The notes below the pieces were generated by a model. It worked only from the letters and a program-made list of their open reading frames with translations. It did not search any database and was not told where the DNA came from. From positions 50,515 to 114,514 of the forward strand of contig CASDVE010000006.1 in assembly GCA_949284175.1 (NCBI GenBank): 64,000 nucleotides of DNA, written 5' to 3'. This document shows, piece after piece, positions 26,025-34,876 of the stretch. Source of the DNA: an uncultured Eubacteriales bacterium. Lineage in GTDB: Bacteria; Bacillota; Clostridia; Lachnospirales; Lachnospiraceae. Numbering within the stretch: position 1 is the first letter of the stretch; every line of letters starts with the position of its first letter. A program made the position numbers and the translations under genes.

Positions 26025-27179
26025 TTATTTATTTTCTGAAAACAGTTCTTTTATAATGCCAATGATTCTCTCCATATCCTCTTCTGTATTTTTAATATCA
26101 CTAGGCAAACAAACACCATTTAAAAATACTTTTTCACCAATACTTTTAAATCTCTCACTATTCTTATAAACTCCATTTTTTGTCACACAAGTGTATTTTT
26201 CAAATACTGGTTGTAAATGCATTGGTTTCCAAATTGGACGACTTTCAATATTTTCTTTTTCTAAGGCATCAATAACATCATTTGGACTTACTTTACTTTT
26301 TTCATCCATCAATAAGCAACTTAACCAATAATTTGGTACACTTTCTTCTAAATATGGATTCATTTTAACTTCTAAAATATCTTGAAATGCTTTTTTATAT
26401 GTTTCATAAATCCATTTCTTCTTTTCAATATGTTTATCTAATGTTGTCAATTGTCCACGCCCAATACCAGCCACAATATTAGACATTCTATAATTATATC
26501 CTAGCTCTTTATGCTCATAATGCCTCTCATTTTCTCTTGCCTGTGTTGCCCAAAAGCGAACCTTATCCACAATCTCTTTCTCATCTGATACTAACATTCC
26601 ACCACCAGAAGAAGTAATAATCTTATTCCCATTAAACGAAAATGCTCCTACCCTTCCAAATGTTCCTGTCATCTTTCCTTGATACATAGCACCTAATGAT
26701 TCAGCTGCATCTTCTAATAGAGGTACTTCATATTTTTCACAAATTGTTTTTATTTCTTTCAACTTTGCTGGCGTTCCATAAAGATTAACAACAACAACTG
26801 CTTTGACTTGTGGATACTCTTGAAAGGCTTTTTCTAATGCTACTGGATCCATATTCCAACTTTCCTCTTCACTGTCAATAAAAACTGGTATAGCTTTTTC
26901 ATAACAAATTGGATTACAGGTTGCAGAAAATGTCAAATCAGAACAAAAAACAATATCATCTTGTTTTACACCTAATGCCTTTAATCCCAAATGAATTGCT
27001 GCTGTTCCTGCACTTAATGCAGCACCATATCTACTTCCAACATAAGATGCCAATTCATTTTCAAATTCATTAACATTCTTTCCAAGTGGTGCAATCCAGT
27101 TAGTTTCAAACGCTTCTTCAATATAACTTTGTTCTGTTCCATTCATCGTTGGTGATGATAAAAAAATTCTTTTTTTCAT
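26025..27179 (-). CDS. DegT/DnrJ/EryC1 PLP sugar aminotransferase (PglE-like)
   Basis: 384 aa, the usual size. Family marks: GTAAIHLGLKALG near the start, EDAAESLGA, and FSFNGNKIITSSGGG with the PLP-binding Lys. It should transfer an amino group from glutamate to the 4-keto sugar made by the PglF-like dehydratase. GAGGAAAAC lies before the ATG. First gene of a short minus-strand run with the phosphoglycosyl transferase and the acyltransferase-MaoC fusion. A decayed partial copy of the same gene type lies at 48745-49133. Confidence 0.92.
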   Translation of the reverse strand: MKKRIFLSSPTMNGTEQSYIEEAFETNWIAPLGKNVNEFENELASYVGSRYGAALSAGTAAIHLGLKALGVKQDDIVFCSDLTFSATCNPICYEKAIPVFIDSEEESWNMDPVALEKAFQEYPQVKAVVVVNLYGTPAKLKEIKTICEKYEVPLLEDAAESLGAMYQGKMTGTFGRVGAFSFNGNKIITSSGGGMLVSDEKEIVDKVRFWATQARENERHYEHKELGYNYRMSNIVAGIGRGQLTTLDKHIEKKKWIYETYKKAFQDILEVKMNPYLEESVPNYWLSCLLMDEKSKVSPNDVIDALEKENIESRPIWKPMHLQPVFEKYTCVTKNGVYKNSERFKSIGEKVFLNGVCLPSDIKNTEEDMERIIGIIKELFSENK

Positions 27180-27328
27180 AGTTTTCCTCTTTTTTACAAT
27201 TTCTCCTATATAATTTATTTCTTCAAATTTTTGATATTATACAAATTACTTTGCTATACAACAGTATATATTATTTATTTTTATATTACAATGTTTATAA
27301 AGGCTATTTTTCATATATGTAGAGATAT

Positions 27329-27550
27329 GTCAATATCATAAACATAAAAAATTTAACTTTTTTATCACTAGAGAGCATCACAAGGTATTCCTTTCCATCC
27401 AAACAAGCATTGTTTATTACCCTAAGTTCTGCTATCACGGATGCATCATAGGCATAACAAATGAGCTTTTTACTGTATAGAGCATAACTAAAGTAAGATA
27501 CATCTATCCATCTTCTATAAATATAAGTTATATTTGTATATCACTTTTGT
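27329..27550 (-). mobile_element. Internally deleted ghost of the IS3-family element
   Basis: The segment starts like the left end of the IS at 32229 (GTCAATATCAT followed by ACA and TTTAAC) and then jumps to the transposase section that encodes the ACFNVKD to PDITYI part of that element. About 290 bases of the intact element are missing. The sequence is riddled with differences and cannot code. It lies upstream of both the aminotransferase and the dehydrogenase. Confidence 0.75.
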
Positions 27551-27688
27551 TATTTATTATAACATTAACTCTTAATTTATTATTGTATATCACTAAATAT
27601 TATGATATTATAATAATAACCTAGTCTAAAAACACAATTATTTTATTTTTTTGTTATTTTAAAAAACATAGTGAAAGGTATTAGTATT

Positions 27689-29170
27689 ATGAAAAAATTA
27701 TCGCAATCCATTTTATCAAATTTAATCAGTACTAAACGAAAAGAACAGAAAATGACACAACATGAGTTATCAAATGCCACTGGTATTAATCGTACTCTTA
27801 TCTCCCGCTTAGAAAAACAAGACTTTCTTCCTTCTATTCCTCAACTAGAACAATTGGGCGCTGTTTTAGGATTCGATCCCACTGATGTATTTATAAATGA
27901 AAGCAATACCAAATTAACATCTCCTTCTCCTCTCAATATTACTGTTGCAGGAACAGGATATGTGGGGCTATCCATTGCAATATTACTAGCACAACACAAT
28001 CATGTTACTGCAGTTGATATTATTCCAGAAAAAGTAAACCTCATCAACCAAAGAAAATCTCCTATACAAGATGATTATATTGAAAAGTATCTCGCAAAAA
28101 AAGATTTAGATTTAATTGCCACTTTAGATGCTGAAAATGCGTATAAAAATGCTGACTTTATTATTATTGCTACACCGACAAATTATGATAGTAAGAAAAA
28201 TTACTTTGATACTTCCGCAGTTGAATCAGTTATTGAACTAGTCCTTAAAGTAAACTCAAATGCAATCATGGTTATTAAATCTACCATACCTGTAGGTTAT
28301 ACAGAATTCATAAGAAAAAAATATAATACCTCCAATATTATATTCAGCCCTGAATTTTTAAGAGAATCTAAAGCATTATATGATAACTTATATCCTAGTA
28401 GAATCATCGTATCAACTGATAAAAATAACAAAAAACTAATGAAAGCATCTCAAACATTTGCCGCTCTACTTCAAGAAGGTGCATTACAGGAAGATATTGA
28501 AACCTTATTCATGGGATTTACAGAGGCAGAAGCAGTCAAACTATTTGCAAACACTTATCTTGCCCTACGTGTTTCATACTTCAATGAATTAGATACTTAT
28601 GCTGAAATGAAAAATCTAAATACGAAAGATATTATTAATGGAGTATGTCTTGATCCTAGAATTGGCACACATTATAATAATCCATCCTTTGGTTATGGTG
28701 GATATTGTTTACCAAAGGATACAAAACAACTATTAGCAAACTATAACAATGTCCCACAAAATATGATAAGTGCAATTGTTCAGAGTAATAAAACAAGAAA
28801 GGATTTTATTGCAGATAGGATTCTTGAAATGGTTGGTTATTATGGATATGAAAATAATAATCTTTATGACTCAAATATGGAGAAAGAAATCATAGTTGGT
28901 ATTTACCGATTAACAATGAAATCTAACTCTGATAACTTTCGACAAAGCAGTATACAAGGTGTAATAAAACGCATAAAAGCTAAAGGTGCTACTGTCATTA
29001 TTTATGAACCAACGCTTGAAAACAACACCACTTTTTTTGGGAGCAAAGTAATTAATAATTTATCAACTTTTAAAAAAATGAGCAATATTATTATTGCAAA
29101 TAGATATAATAAATGTTTAGATAATGTAAATAATAAAGTCTACACTAGAGATCTATTTCAACGTGATTAA
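27689..29170 (+). CDS. XRE helix-turn-helix fused to UDP-sugar 6-dehydrogenase
   Basis: 493 aa from the ATG at 27689 (GAAAGG ten bases upstream; an in-frame GTG at 27671 is an alternative). Residues about 5-65 are an XRE-type helix-turn-helix ([21 protein letters not shown]). The remainder is a nucleotide-sugar dehydrogenase: [10 protein letters not shown] for NAD, IATPT, PEFLRE, the central helical domain, and [11 protein letters not shown] with the catalytic Cys. It should oxidise UDP-Glc or UDP-GlcNAc-type sugars to uronic acids in two NAD-dependent steps. Stand-alone dehydrogenases lack the DNA-binding domain, so this may sense its substrate or product and regulate the locus. It is on the opposite strand from all other genes of the locus. 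Confidence 0.88.
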   Translation: MKKLSQSILSNLISTKRKEQKMTQHELSNATGINRTLISRLEKQDFLPSIPQLEQLGAVLGFDPTDVFINESNTKLTSPSPLNITVAGTGYVGLSIAILLAQHNHVTAVDIIPEKVNLINQRKSPIQDDYIEKYLAKKDLDLIATLDAENAYKNADFIIIATPTNYDSKKNYFDTSAVESVIELVLKVNSNAIMVIKSTIPVGYTEFIRKKYNTSNIIFSPEFLRESKALYDNLYPSRIIVSTDKNNKKLMKASQTFAALLQEGALQEDIETLFMGFTEAEAVKLFANTYLALRVSYFNELDTYAEMKNLNTKDIINGVCLDPRIGTHYNNPSFGYGGYCLPKDTKQLLANYNNVPQNMISAIVQSNKTRKDFIADRILEMVGYYGYENNNLYDSNMEKEIIVGIYRLTMKSNSDNFRQSSIQGVIKRIKAKGATVIIYEPTLENNTTFFGSKVINNLSTFKKMSNIIIANRYNKCLDNVNNKVYTRDLFQRD

Positions 29171-29213
29171 AACTTTTTTTACATATCCTCAAGTTCCCTT
29201 TTCTCACACTCAT

Positions 29214-29290
29214 GCTAGATAAATAAAAGAAATTTAAAAACTACAACAAGATATGATATCCTATTTGTAAAAGATACAAATCCAAAAGGA
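29214..29290 (+). repeat. Remnant of the element at 63918-64000
   Basis: This stretch shares the start TGCTAGATAAA and then a shifted series (AAAAGAAA, TATCCTAT, AAGATA, AAAAGGA) with 63918-64000. Both look like the left end of the same mobile element, here decayed. No intact coding sequence follows. Confidence 0.5.
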
Positions 29291-29416
29291 AACATCATCA
29301 TATTAAAATTTAAAAAAATCATATCATAATAGACCAAATTTTTGAAGACTTTATTTTGATTGTTTATTTTTTCCAACGATAATTTATACTAGAGTATATG
29401 CCAAAAACCGTTTTTC

Positions 29417-29587
29417 ACAAACATCATATTCAAGATGCTAAATTATCAATTAGAAATTTTTATAACTGCCTTTAAGTTCATACTAACATCAATAAATGAT
29501 AGAGAAAGAGTACGCTATATCCTGGCAAATTGTTCTGTTCTTGTAATCCTTCATGATAAAGGTTATGTTGATGAAATCCTTTTATAA
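29417..29587 (+). pseudogene. Short coding-like remnant, possibly adenylation enzyme
   Basis: An open stretch without a good start contains INDRERVRYILANCSVLVI, which resembles the PxxRxxYIL...C segment of AMP-binding acyl-CoA or amino-acid ligases. Only about 56 codons remain before a stop. The match is by eye and weak; it may instead belong to the decayed mobile element. Confidence 0.25.
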
Positions 29588-29591
29588 AAAA

Positions 29592-29657
29592 TTTTTAATA
29601 ATGGAGTCATGAAGAAATATTATATAGTTTCCTTCTTCATGACTCCATTATTAAAAA
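29592..29657. repeat. Perfect 25-bp inverted repeat
   Basis: Arms 29592-29616 and 29633-29657 are exactly complementary, with a 16-base loop. The arms begin with Ts and end with As, the reverse of an intrinsic terminator, so this is not an ordinary terminator. Confidence 0.85.
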
Positions 29658-29667
29658 TACAGAAAAA

Positions 29668-29942
29668 AGATTCATTGAGATAGTTCTTCTTTTAATACTT
29701 CTATCTGTCGTCATAATACATATGAATACTCTTTTGAATATAATAAGATTCAATAATTCCAAAAACCTTCGTTTCACTATTTTAAAATCATAATAGTTTT
29801 TCTGATTTCATTTCTAGATAAGCAATATGTCTTCTATTCTTTTAAAGATATTTCCTCTATATCAGATATTTTTGCATTAGAAGTTTTCTTAACTCATTTA
29901 TATAGTATTGCGTTTGCTACACTATATTTATACCTTAAGTAA
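29668..29942 (+). pseudogene. Frameshifted remnant of a membrane protein
   Basis: Two hydrophobic open stretches in different frames (FIEIVLLLILLSVVIIHMN, then IIIVFLISFLDKQYVFY and a last helix ending YLYLK stop) look like the C-terminal end of a multi-pass protein. There is no start codon or ribosome site. Family not recognised. Confidence 0.35.
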
Positions 29943-29970
29943 ATTACAGAAACATATACTAATATCACAA

Positions 29971-31146
29971 TTATTTTATAGCTCCAAGTTTTAATAATTG
30001 CTCAACAACTTCTCTTATCACCCCTTCTCCACCCTTAGATTTTGCTACAAAATCAACAATACTCTTTACTTTATCTACTGCATCTTGTGGACAACAACTA
30101 AAACCTACTACTTTTAAGGCTTCAATATCATTAATATCATCCCCAATATAACACACATTCTTTAAGTTGATGCCTCTTTTATCACAATACATTTTTATCG
30201 CTGTTACTTTATCTTCACATCCATCCTCTAATATATCCAAATGTAATTTTTCTGCCCTTCTCTTATTTAACTTTCTATCTTCTCCAGTAATGATTCCAGT
30301 GATTATACCATACTCCCGAAGAATTTTAAATCCCATTCCATCCTTCGAATTGAACTTCTTTAATTCATCTCCATTTTCTGAATAATACATCCCAGCATCT
30401 GTCAAACAGCCATCACAGTCTGTTAAAAACATTTTTATTGGTACTACATCATTTTTTCTTATCTTTTCTCTCAACATAATACCTTCTATTATTTCCCAAT
30501 CTGAAGGCTCATCAATTTCAAGGAAAGAATTCTCATCCATTTCTATAACCTTTATATTTCCAGAAATTCTATTTTTGGTTTTCAATAAAGCTTTTTTTGA
30601 TGTAATGTAAAATGCTCCATTCTCAACTAAATACCCTTCAAATTCTTGGCGACGTGGTCTTTTAAAGATATCATAATTCATAGCATTATAAAAACTATTG
30701 ACATCTTCTTTCCATATAAACCTCTTTTGTCTAACAACTGATAAAACACTATCAACATGCTCATTATTAAAAGAAATAAAACCTCTATTTAAGTCATTAC
30801 TCTTTAATAAAGGTGATGTTGCTTGTATTAAAACAATGTTTTCAAATTCATATTTTTTTGCAAATTCTAACATAGCAGACTCAGTAGAAGCCGTATCCGA
30901 TGCAGATTCCTCTGAACGCTCAATTACTTCAACTTTAATATTCATTATATTACTCTTATTTTGAAAATTTATAACTGTATTGCGAATTTTTTCATTGTCA
31001 GTTGATACATATACTTTATCAATATATTCACATTCACAAGCTGCTTTAACAACCCAATATACAAGTGGTTTTCCACAAATCATTTTAATATTTTTCAATG
31101 GTATTGACTTGCTCCCCCCTCTTACAGGGATAAACGCTACATTCAT
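29971..31146 (-). CDS. neuA: CMP-nonulosonate synthetase fused to a KdsC-type HAD phosphatase
   Basis: 391 aa. Residues 1-225 are a cytidylyltransferase with the NeuA signature RGGSKSIPLKNI and LIQATSPLL. Residues about 230-391 are a HAD phosphatase of the KdsC group: LTDCDGCLTD with two catalytic Asp, GIITGE, and GDDINDIEAL. The first domain activates a nonulosonic acid with CTP; the second removes a phosphate, presumably from the 9-phosphate form of the same sugar. Most bacterial NeuA proteins lack the phosphatase, while animal CMAS and the Bacteroides KDN pathway pair these activities. GGAG precedes the ATG, 24 bases after neuB, with which it forms a two-gene unit. Confidence 0.9.
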   Translation of the reverse strand: MNVAFIPVRGGSKSIPLKNIKMICGKPLVYWVVKAACECEYIDKVYVSTDNEKIRNTVINFQNKSNIMNIKVEVIERSEESASDTASTESAMLEFAKKYEFENIVLIQATSPLLKSNDLNRGFISFNNEHVDSVLSVVRQKRFIWKEDVNSFYNAMNYDIFKRPRRQEFEGYLVENGAFYITSKKALLKTKNRISGNIKVIEMDENSFLEIDEPSDWEIIEGIMLREKIRKNDVVPIKMFLTDCDGCLTDAGMYYSENGDELKKFNSKDGMGFKILREYGIITGIITGEDRKLNKRRAEKLHLDILEDGCEDKVTAIKMYCDKRGINLKNVCYIGDDINDIEALKVVGFSCCPQDAVDKVKSIVDFVAKSKGGEGVIREVVEQLLKLGAIK

Positions 31147-31170
31147 CTACTTTTCTCCTATTATTATTTT

Positions 31171-32058
31171 TTATTTTGCCTCAAATTTATTTCTTTTTCT
31201 ATATTTTAATTTTTCTCTTTGCACTTGTTCAATTGGCAGTATCTCTGAACTCTTTATATTTAAAGAATCATATGTTGCTTCTAAGTCTCTCTTTAGCCTT
31301 CGTATACCATCTGGTTCTAATGAAGCTGCATGATCAGTTCCTTTCCATGTTCGATTTAATGTATAATGTCTTTCTATCACGTCTGCTCCAAGTGTGTATG
31401 CCGCTATATCAATTGCAATTCCATTATGATGACCTGAGAATCCAATACTTTTAACTCGTTGCTCAAACTTCTTTTTCATTCTAGAAATTTCAAGTAAACA
31501 CACATCTTTAAATGGCACAGGATAACCTGAAGTACAATTAAAAAGAATTAAATCCTTTGCACGTCCATATTCTTCAAATAAATCTACAATTTTCTCTTCT
31601 TCTTCATGTGTTGTCATTCCAAAAGATAAGTGAATTTCTCCTTCATAATTCTCACACAACCACTGTAACATTTCAAAATGATTATTACACGCTGATGGAA
31701 TTTTAATAAATTTTGGATGTAAAGAAGCAATCTCTTTTGCACTTGTCATATCCCAAACCGATGTAGAATAAGTAATCCCTATTTCTTCACACCATTTTTT
31801 TAACTGAGCATGCTGCTCTACTGTAAATTCCAAAAATTCTCTATGCTTTCCATAAGTTTCTCCATACGAATTTATAGGATTAGGATGTGGAGCATTATAT
31901 TGTTCCTTTGTTAATAATTCTTTAGGACATCTTTTTTGAAATTTTATAGCATCTGCTTTACAAAAAATAGCAGCTGTATTAATCATTTCATGAGCAATTT
32001 TCATATCACCCATATGGTTACATCCTGCTTCTGCAATTACATAAGGTTTTTTATACAT
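31171..32058 (-). CDS. neuB: NeuB-family nonulosonic acid synthase without SAF domain
   Basis: 295 aa. The TIM-barrel motifs of NeuB are present: VIAEAGCNHMGD, DAIKFQKR, SVWDM, KIPSACNN, and GFSGHH followed by the metal and substrate region VIERHYTLNRTWKGTDHAASLEP. It condenses phosphoenolpyruvate with a six-carbon sugar to give a nine-carbon acid. Typical bacterial NeuB is about 340-350 aa with a C-terminal antifreeze-like (SAF) domain; this one stops before it. Together with the phosphatase in the next gene this suggests a 9-phosphate route such as KDN or sialic acid 9-phosphate. No NeuC epimerase is in the window. AAAGGAG precedes the ATG. Confidence 0.9.
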   Translation of the reverse strand: MYKKPYVIAEAGCNHMGDMKIAHEMINTAAIFCKADAIKFQKRCPKELLTKEQYNAPHPNPINSYGETYGKHREFLEFTVEQHAQLKKWCEEIGITYSTSVWDMTSAKEIASLHPKFIKIPSACNNHFEMLQWLCENYEGEIHLSFGMTTHEEEEKIVDLFEEYGRAKDLILFNCTSGYPVPFKDVCLLEISRMKKKFEQRVKSIGFSGHHNGIAIDIAAYTLGADVIERHYTLNRTWKGTDHAASLEPDGIRRLKRDLEATYDSLNIKSSEILPIEQVQREKLKYRKRNKFEAK

Positions 32059-32270
32059 AAATAATATTCTCCTTTTTCCTCTATTCTATATTATACTTAT
32101 TAAAATTATATCATATATTATCTCTTTTTCCAATGTCTTATTATAGTCATTATTTAAATTCTTTAAATTAAATATTATTTGATCCCCAATAAAAATCTTG
32201 ATATAAGATATCATCCGTTCTTTGGCTCTATGTCAATATCATAGACACAAAAAGTTTAACTGTTTCACCA

Positions 32271-33164
32271 CTAGGCAGCATCATGTGCAGCCTGTGGTGT
32301 TAAATAATTGATTACACTATGAATTCTCTTTCGATTATACCAAGATTCAATATATTCAAAAAGTGCTTGTTTTGCTGTTTTAAAATCATCATACTCCTTT
32401 TGATTGACTTCTTCCTTTTTTAGAATGGAATGAAAAGATTCAATACATGCATTATCATAAGGAGTTCCTTTTCGACTAAAAGAATGAAGCATTCCTCTTT
32501 CTTTTAAACATGTTTCAAATGCATGGCTTGTATATTGTACTCCAAGATCACTATGTAATACAATTCCTTCGGTATCCTTTACATTGAAACAAGCATTTTT
32601 TACAGCTTTGATTGCTAATTCGGTAGTCATGGATGTATCATAGGCGTATCCAAGGATTTTTTTACTATGTAAATCCATCACCGAAGCTAGATACGTCCAT
32701 CCATCTTTTTTTGTGTAGATATAAGTGATATCCGGACACCACTTTTGATGAATGCTAGTTGTTATAAAATCCCGATTTAAAAGGTTTTCTTTTTCATCAG
32801 AAGTTACTTTTTCAGAATGATATCGGAACTTTTTGACAATAATTGAATGGACTCCCAACTCCTTCATATAACGTTGCACACGTTTTAAACTTACTGTTTT
32901 TCCCTGGCTCTATAGTATCTTTTGAATTTTAGGAGTCCCATATCTTCTTTTGCTTTCTTTCCATATCTCATAGATTTGAGATTTTAAACTTCTAGCTTCT
33001 TTCTCACGATTGGAAGGTACACCAAGTAGAGTCTTATAATACGTACTCCTTGGGAATTCTAAGACTTTGTATATGCGTTTTACGGTATAGATTTTTTTAT
33101 ACGTTTCGATGAAGGTAGTGATTTCTTCTATCGTTTTCTTGCGAATATGGCGGTAGCTTTTTTT
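32271..33164 (-). pseudogene. IS3-family orfB (DDE transposase) interrupted by an amber codon
   Basis: The frame carries KKTIEEITTF, STYYKTLLG, RRYGTPKIQKIL, then TAG (at about 32911-32913), then KTVSLKRVQRYMKELG and the DDE core: WCPDITYIYT with the first Asp, VLHSDLGVQYTS with the second, and NACIESFHSILKKEE with the Glu. It should be made by -1 frameshifting from orfA at a run of seven As near 33160. The downstream 202-codon section starting at 32879 contains the whole catalytic core but lacks the N-terminal part. Either a single point mutation killed the element or a suppressor is needed. Confidence 0.85.
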
Positions 33165-33412
33165 AAGATTTCATTTTCCATTTCAAGTTCTGCAATGCGT
33201 TCTTTCATTTTTTCATATTCTTTTACAGACATTGTTTCTGTATCAGATACTGGTATCTTTGAAAGCTCCTTAACCCATTTATAGATCGTTACATTTGCCA
33301 CACCATACTCACGACTTAGATAGCTTACAGAGCTACCTGCTTGATATAAATCTACGATTTGCTGTTTAAATTCTTCTGAATATCGAATTCCGTTTTTGGA
33401 CATGTTTAACAC
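33128..33412 (-). CDS. IS3-family orfA, helix-turn-helix transposase subunit
   Basis: 94 aa. The N-terminus has the transposase HTH pattern YSEEFKQQIVDLY, SVSYLSREYGVANVTIYKW. The C-terminal half is a heptad-repeat coiled coil (MKERIAELEMENEILKKA). It binds the IS ends and in the frameshifted product forms the N-terminus of the transposase. The stop overlaps the orfB frame by about 30 bases, with AAAAAAA as slippery sequence. Intact. Confidence 0.9.
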   Translation of the reverse strand: MLNMSKNGIRYSEEFKQQIVDLYQAGSSVSYLSREYGVANVTIYKWVKELSKIPVSDTETMSVKEYEKMKERIAELEMENEILKKATAIFARKR

Positions 33413-33511
33413 TCACCTTTCTTATTTGTATTGCACTGTGTTAAACTCTTTGTATCCACACTTATATACTAACACCATTATTTAAATTTTCCCAAATATT
33501 AATTTTTCTCC

Positions 33512-34816
33512 TTACCTATAAGACTTTCCTATTTTTTTTATTCGGTTTCTTTGTATTGTTGTCATAAATGCTATAACAAGTAAGTATTCATGAGTTATCC
33601 AAGTTCCATAGGAAAGACTATGAATAGTCAAACCAACAAAAGCAGATGCTAGACTTCGTTGTAGAGTACTATTTGAATTAATACTTGGAATATAATACTC
33701 TATAAATAATTTCCACATTAAAGATATTATTATACATAATGCAGGGATACCTCCAATCATTATCCAAAATATCAATGCATTTGCTAAATTTGTAACTTTA
33801 TTTAATTCCAAAATACTACCAAATCCAGAACCAAAGGGATAAGAAATAACATGAGCCAAAATATAATTTTGATCAACTGTTTCATTTCTAATCAGATTAG
33901 CCTTACCCTCCAAAGATGTAATACCCGATGACAAGAATTCTATATTTGGAAAAAACTTTGATAAAAATACTAAAAAGTAAATTAAACATACTGATACAAT
34001 TATAAATATTGCTCCTGAAATTATCAATCTTACTATATCATATGTATTTGCTCTCTTTTTAACTATATATTTCTTTCTTAACATAATTCTTTCTAATATA
34101 ATACTCCCTACTATTGATACAATACCTGCACGTGACATAGTTAAAATAAAAGCAATTGATATGAAAATTAATCCTAATAAATTCTTTTTATTCTTTGTAT
34201 CTCTATATGCATTTAATAATAAGAAAAAAGGAATAATTAAAAACATTGCCATTTTACTAGGCTCAATAAAATATGTTTGAATCCGATAAAGAGTTTTTCC
34301 TGCTAATGTTCCCCATGATGCAAATACTCCTAATCCATAATCTGAAAATTCCATGTAGTTTCCAAATTTTTCCACATATTTTAATGTACTTCCGATCGGA
34401 AGTCCCATAAATCTAAGAGAAAAATTGGTTATTCCAAGCAAGGAAATTATAATACCAAATACTATAGGAATTCTCCATGTTGCTTTAGGCATCTCATTAT
34501 TTTTACAATAACTTATGACACAAATATACATTATAACTGGCAATATATAAGAAAGCATCATTATAATGCTATCTATTATTGAATTATAGAATAAGTCTGG
34601 AATACAAGAAACAAAAATGAGAGCTAAAAATAAAATTGCTACTTTGTCTAAACTAAAGTTTATTTTCTTAAGAAATACAAAAAGTAACATAATAAACAAT
34701 AAAAATATTTGCATTAAATTATCAATTACATTCGATTTTATAATACATGTACAATATAAAATAACGCAGCTCCATGCTATAAAAACGAAGAATTCTATCT
34801 TTCCTTTTCTACGCAA
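33512..34816 (-). CDS. wzy: Wzy-type polysaccharide polymerase
   Basis: About 434 aa with some eleven hydrophobic segments and little else. A larger loop near residues 290-330 and the motif MSRAGIV in the middle fit the O-antigen polymerase/EpsG-like families, which join repeat units outside the membrane. Sequence in this family is poorly conserved, so the call rests on topology, size and position next to wzx and glycosyltransferases. The start is unclear: I chose TTG at 34816 because GAGGTGAT lies 7 bases before it; the in-frame GTG at 34828 is part of that ribosome site. The IS3 element lies just downstream. Confidence 0.75.
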   Translation of the reverse strand: MRRKGKIEFFVFIAWSCVILYCTCIIKSNVIDNLMQIFLLFIMLLFVFLKKINFSLDKVAILFLALIFVSCIPDLFYNSIIDSIIMMLSYILPVIMYICVISYCKNNEMPKATWRIPIVFGIIISLLGITNFSLRFMGLPIGSTLKYVEKFGNYMEFSDYGLGVFASWGTLAGKTLYRIQTYFIEPSKMAMFLIIPFFLLLNAYRDTKNKKNLLGLIFISIAFILTMSRAGIVSIVGSIILERIMLRKKYIVKKRANTYDIVRLIISGAIFIIVSVCLIYFLVFLSKFFPNIEFLSSGITSLEGKANLIRNETVDQNYILAHVISYPFGSGFGSILELNKVTNLANALIFWIMIGGIPALCIIISLMWKLFIEYYIPSINSNSTLQRSLASAFVGLTIHSLSYGTWITHEYLLVIAFMTTIQRNRIKKIGKSYR

Positions 34817-34876
34817 TACCCTTATCACCTCTAAATAAAATAATTTTTATTTTTTTAATTTTCTTTATCATATCCA

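Larger units (their letters stand above)
32229..33470 (-). mobile_element. IS3-family (IS150-like) insertion sequence
   Basis: Contains orfA and orfB in the normal overlapping layout. The ends are imperfect inverted repeats: on the left GACACAAAAAGTTTAAC, on the right (minus strand) GGATACAAAGAGTTTAAC. Exact end positions and target duplication could not be fixed. It sits between neuB and wzy. A premature amber codon in orfB suggests it no longer moves by itself. A deleted relative is at 27329-27550. Confidence 0.85.

Noticed and set aside
27180..27690. Promoter region with a riboswitch
   Set aside because: The apparent structure is explained by the decayed IS3 copy at 27329-27550.
29592..29657. 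Palindrome as an intrinsic terminator
   Set aside because: The T and A runs are on the wrong sides for both strands, so it was recorded as an inverted repeat.
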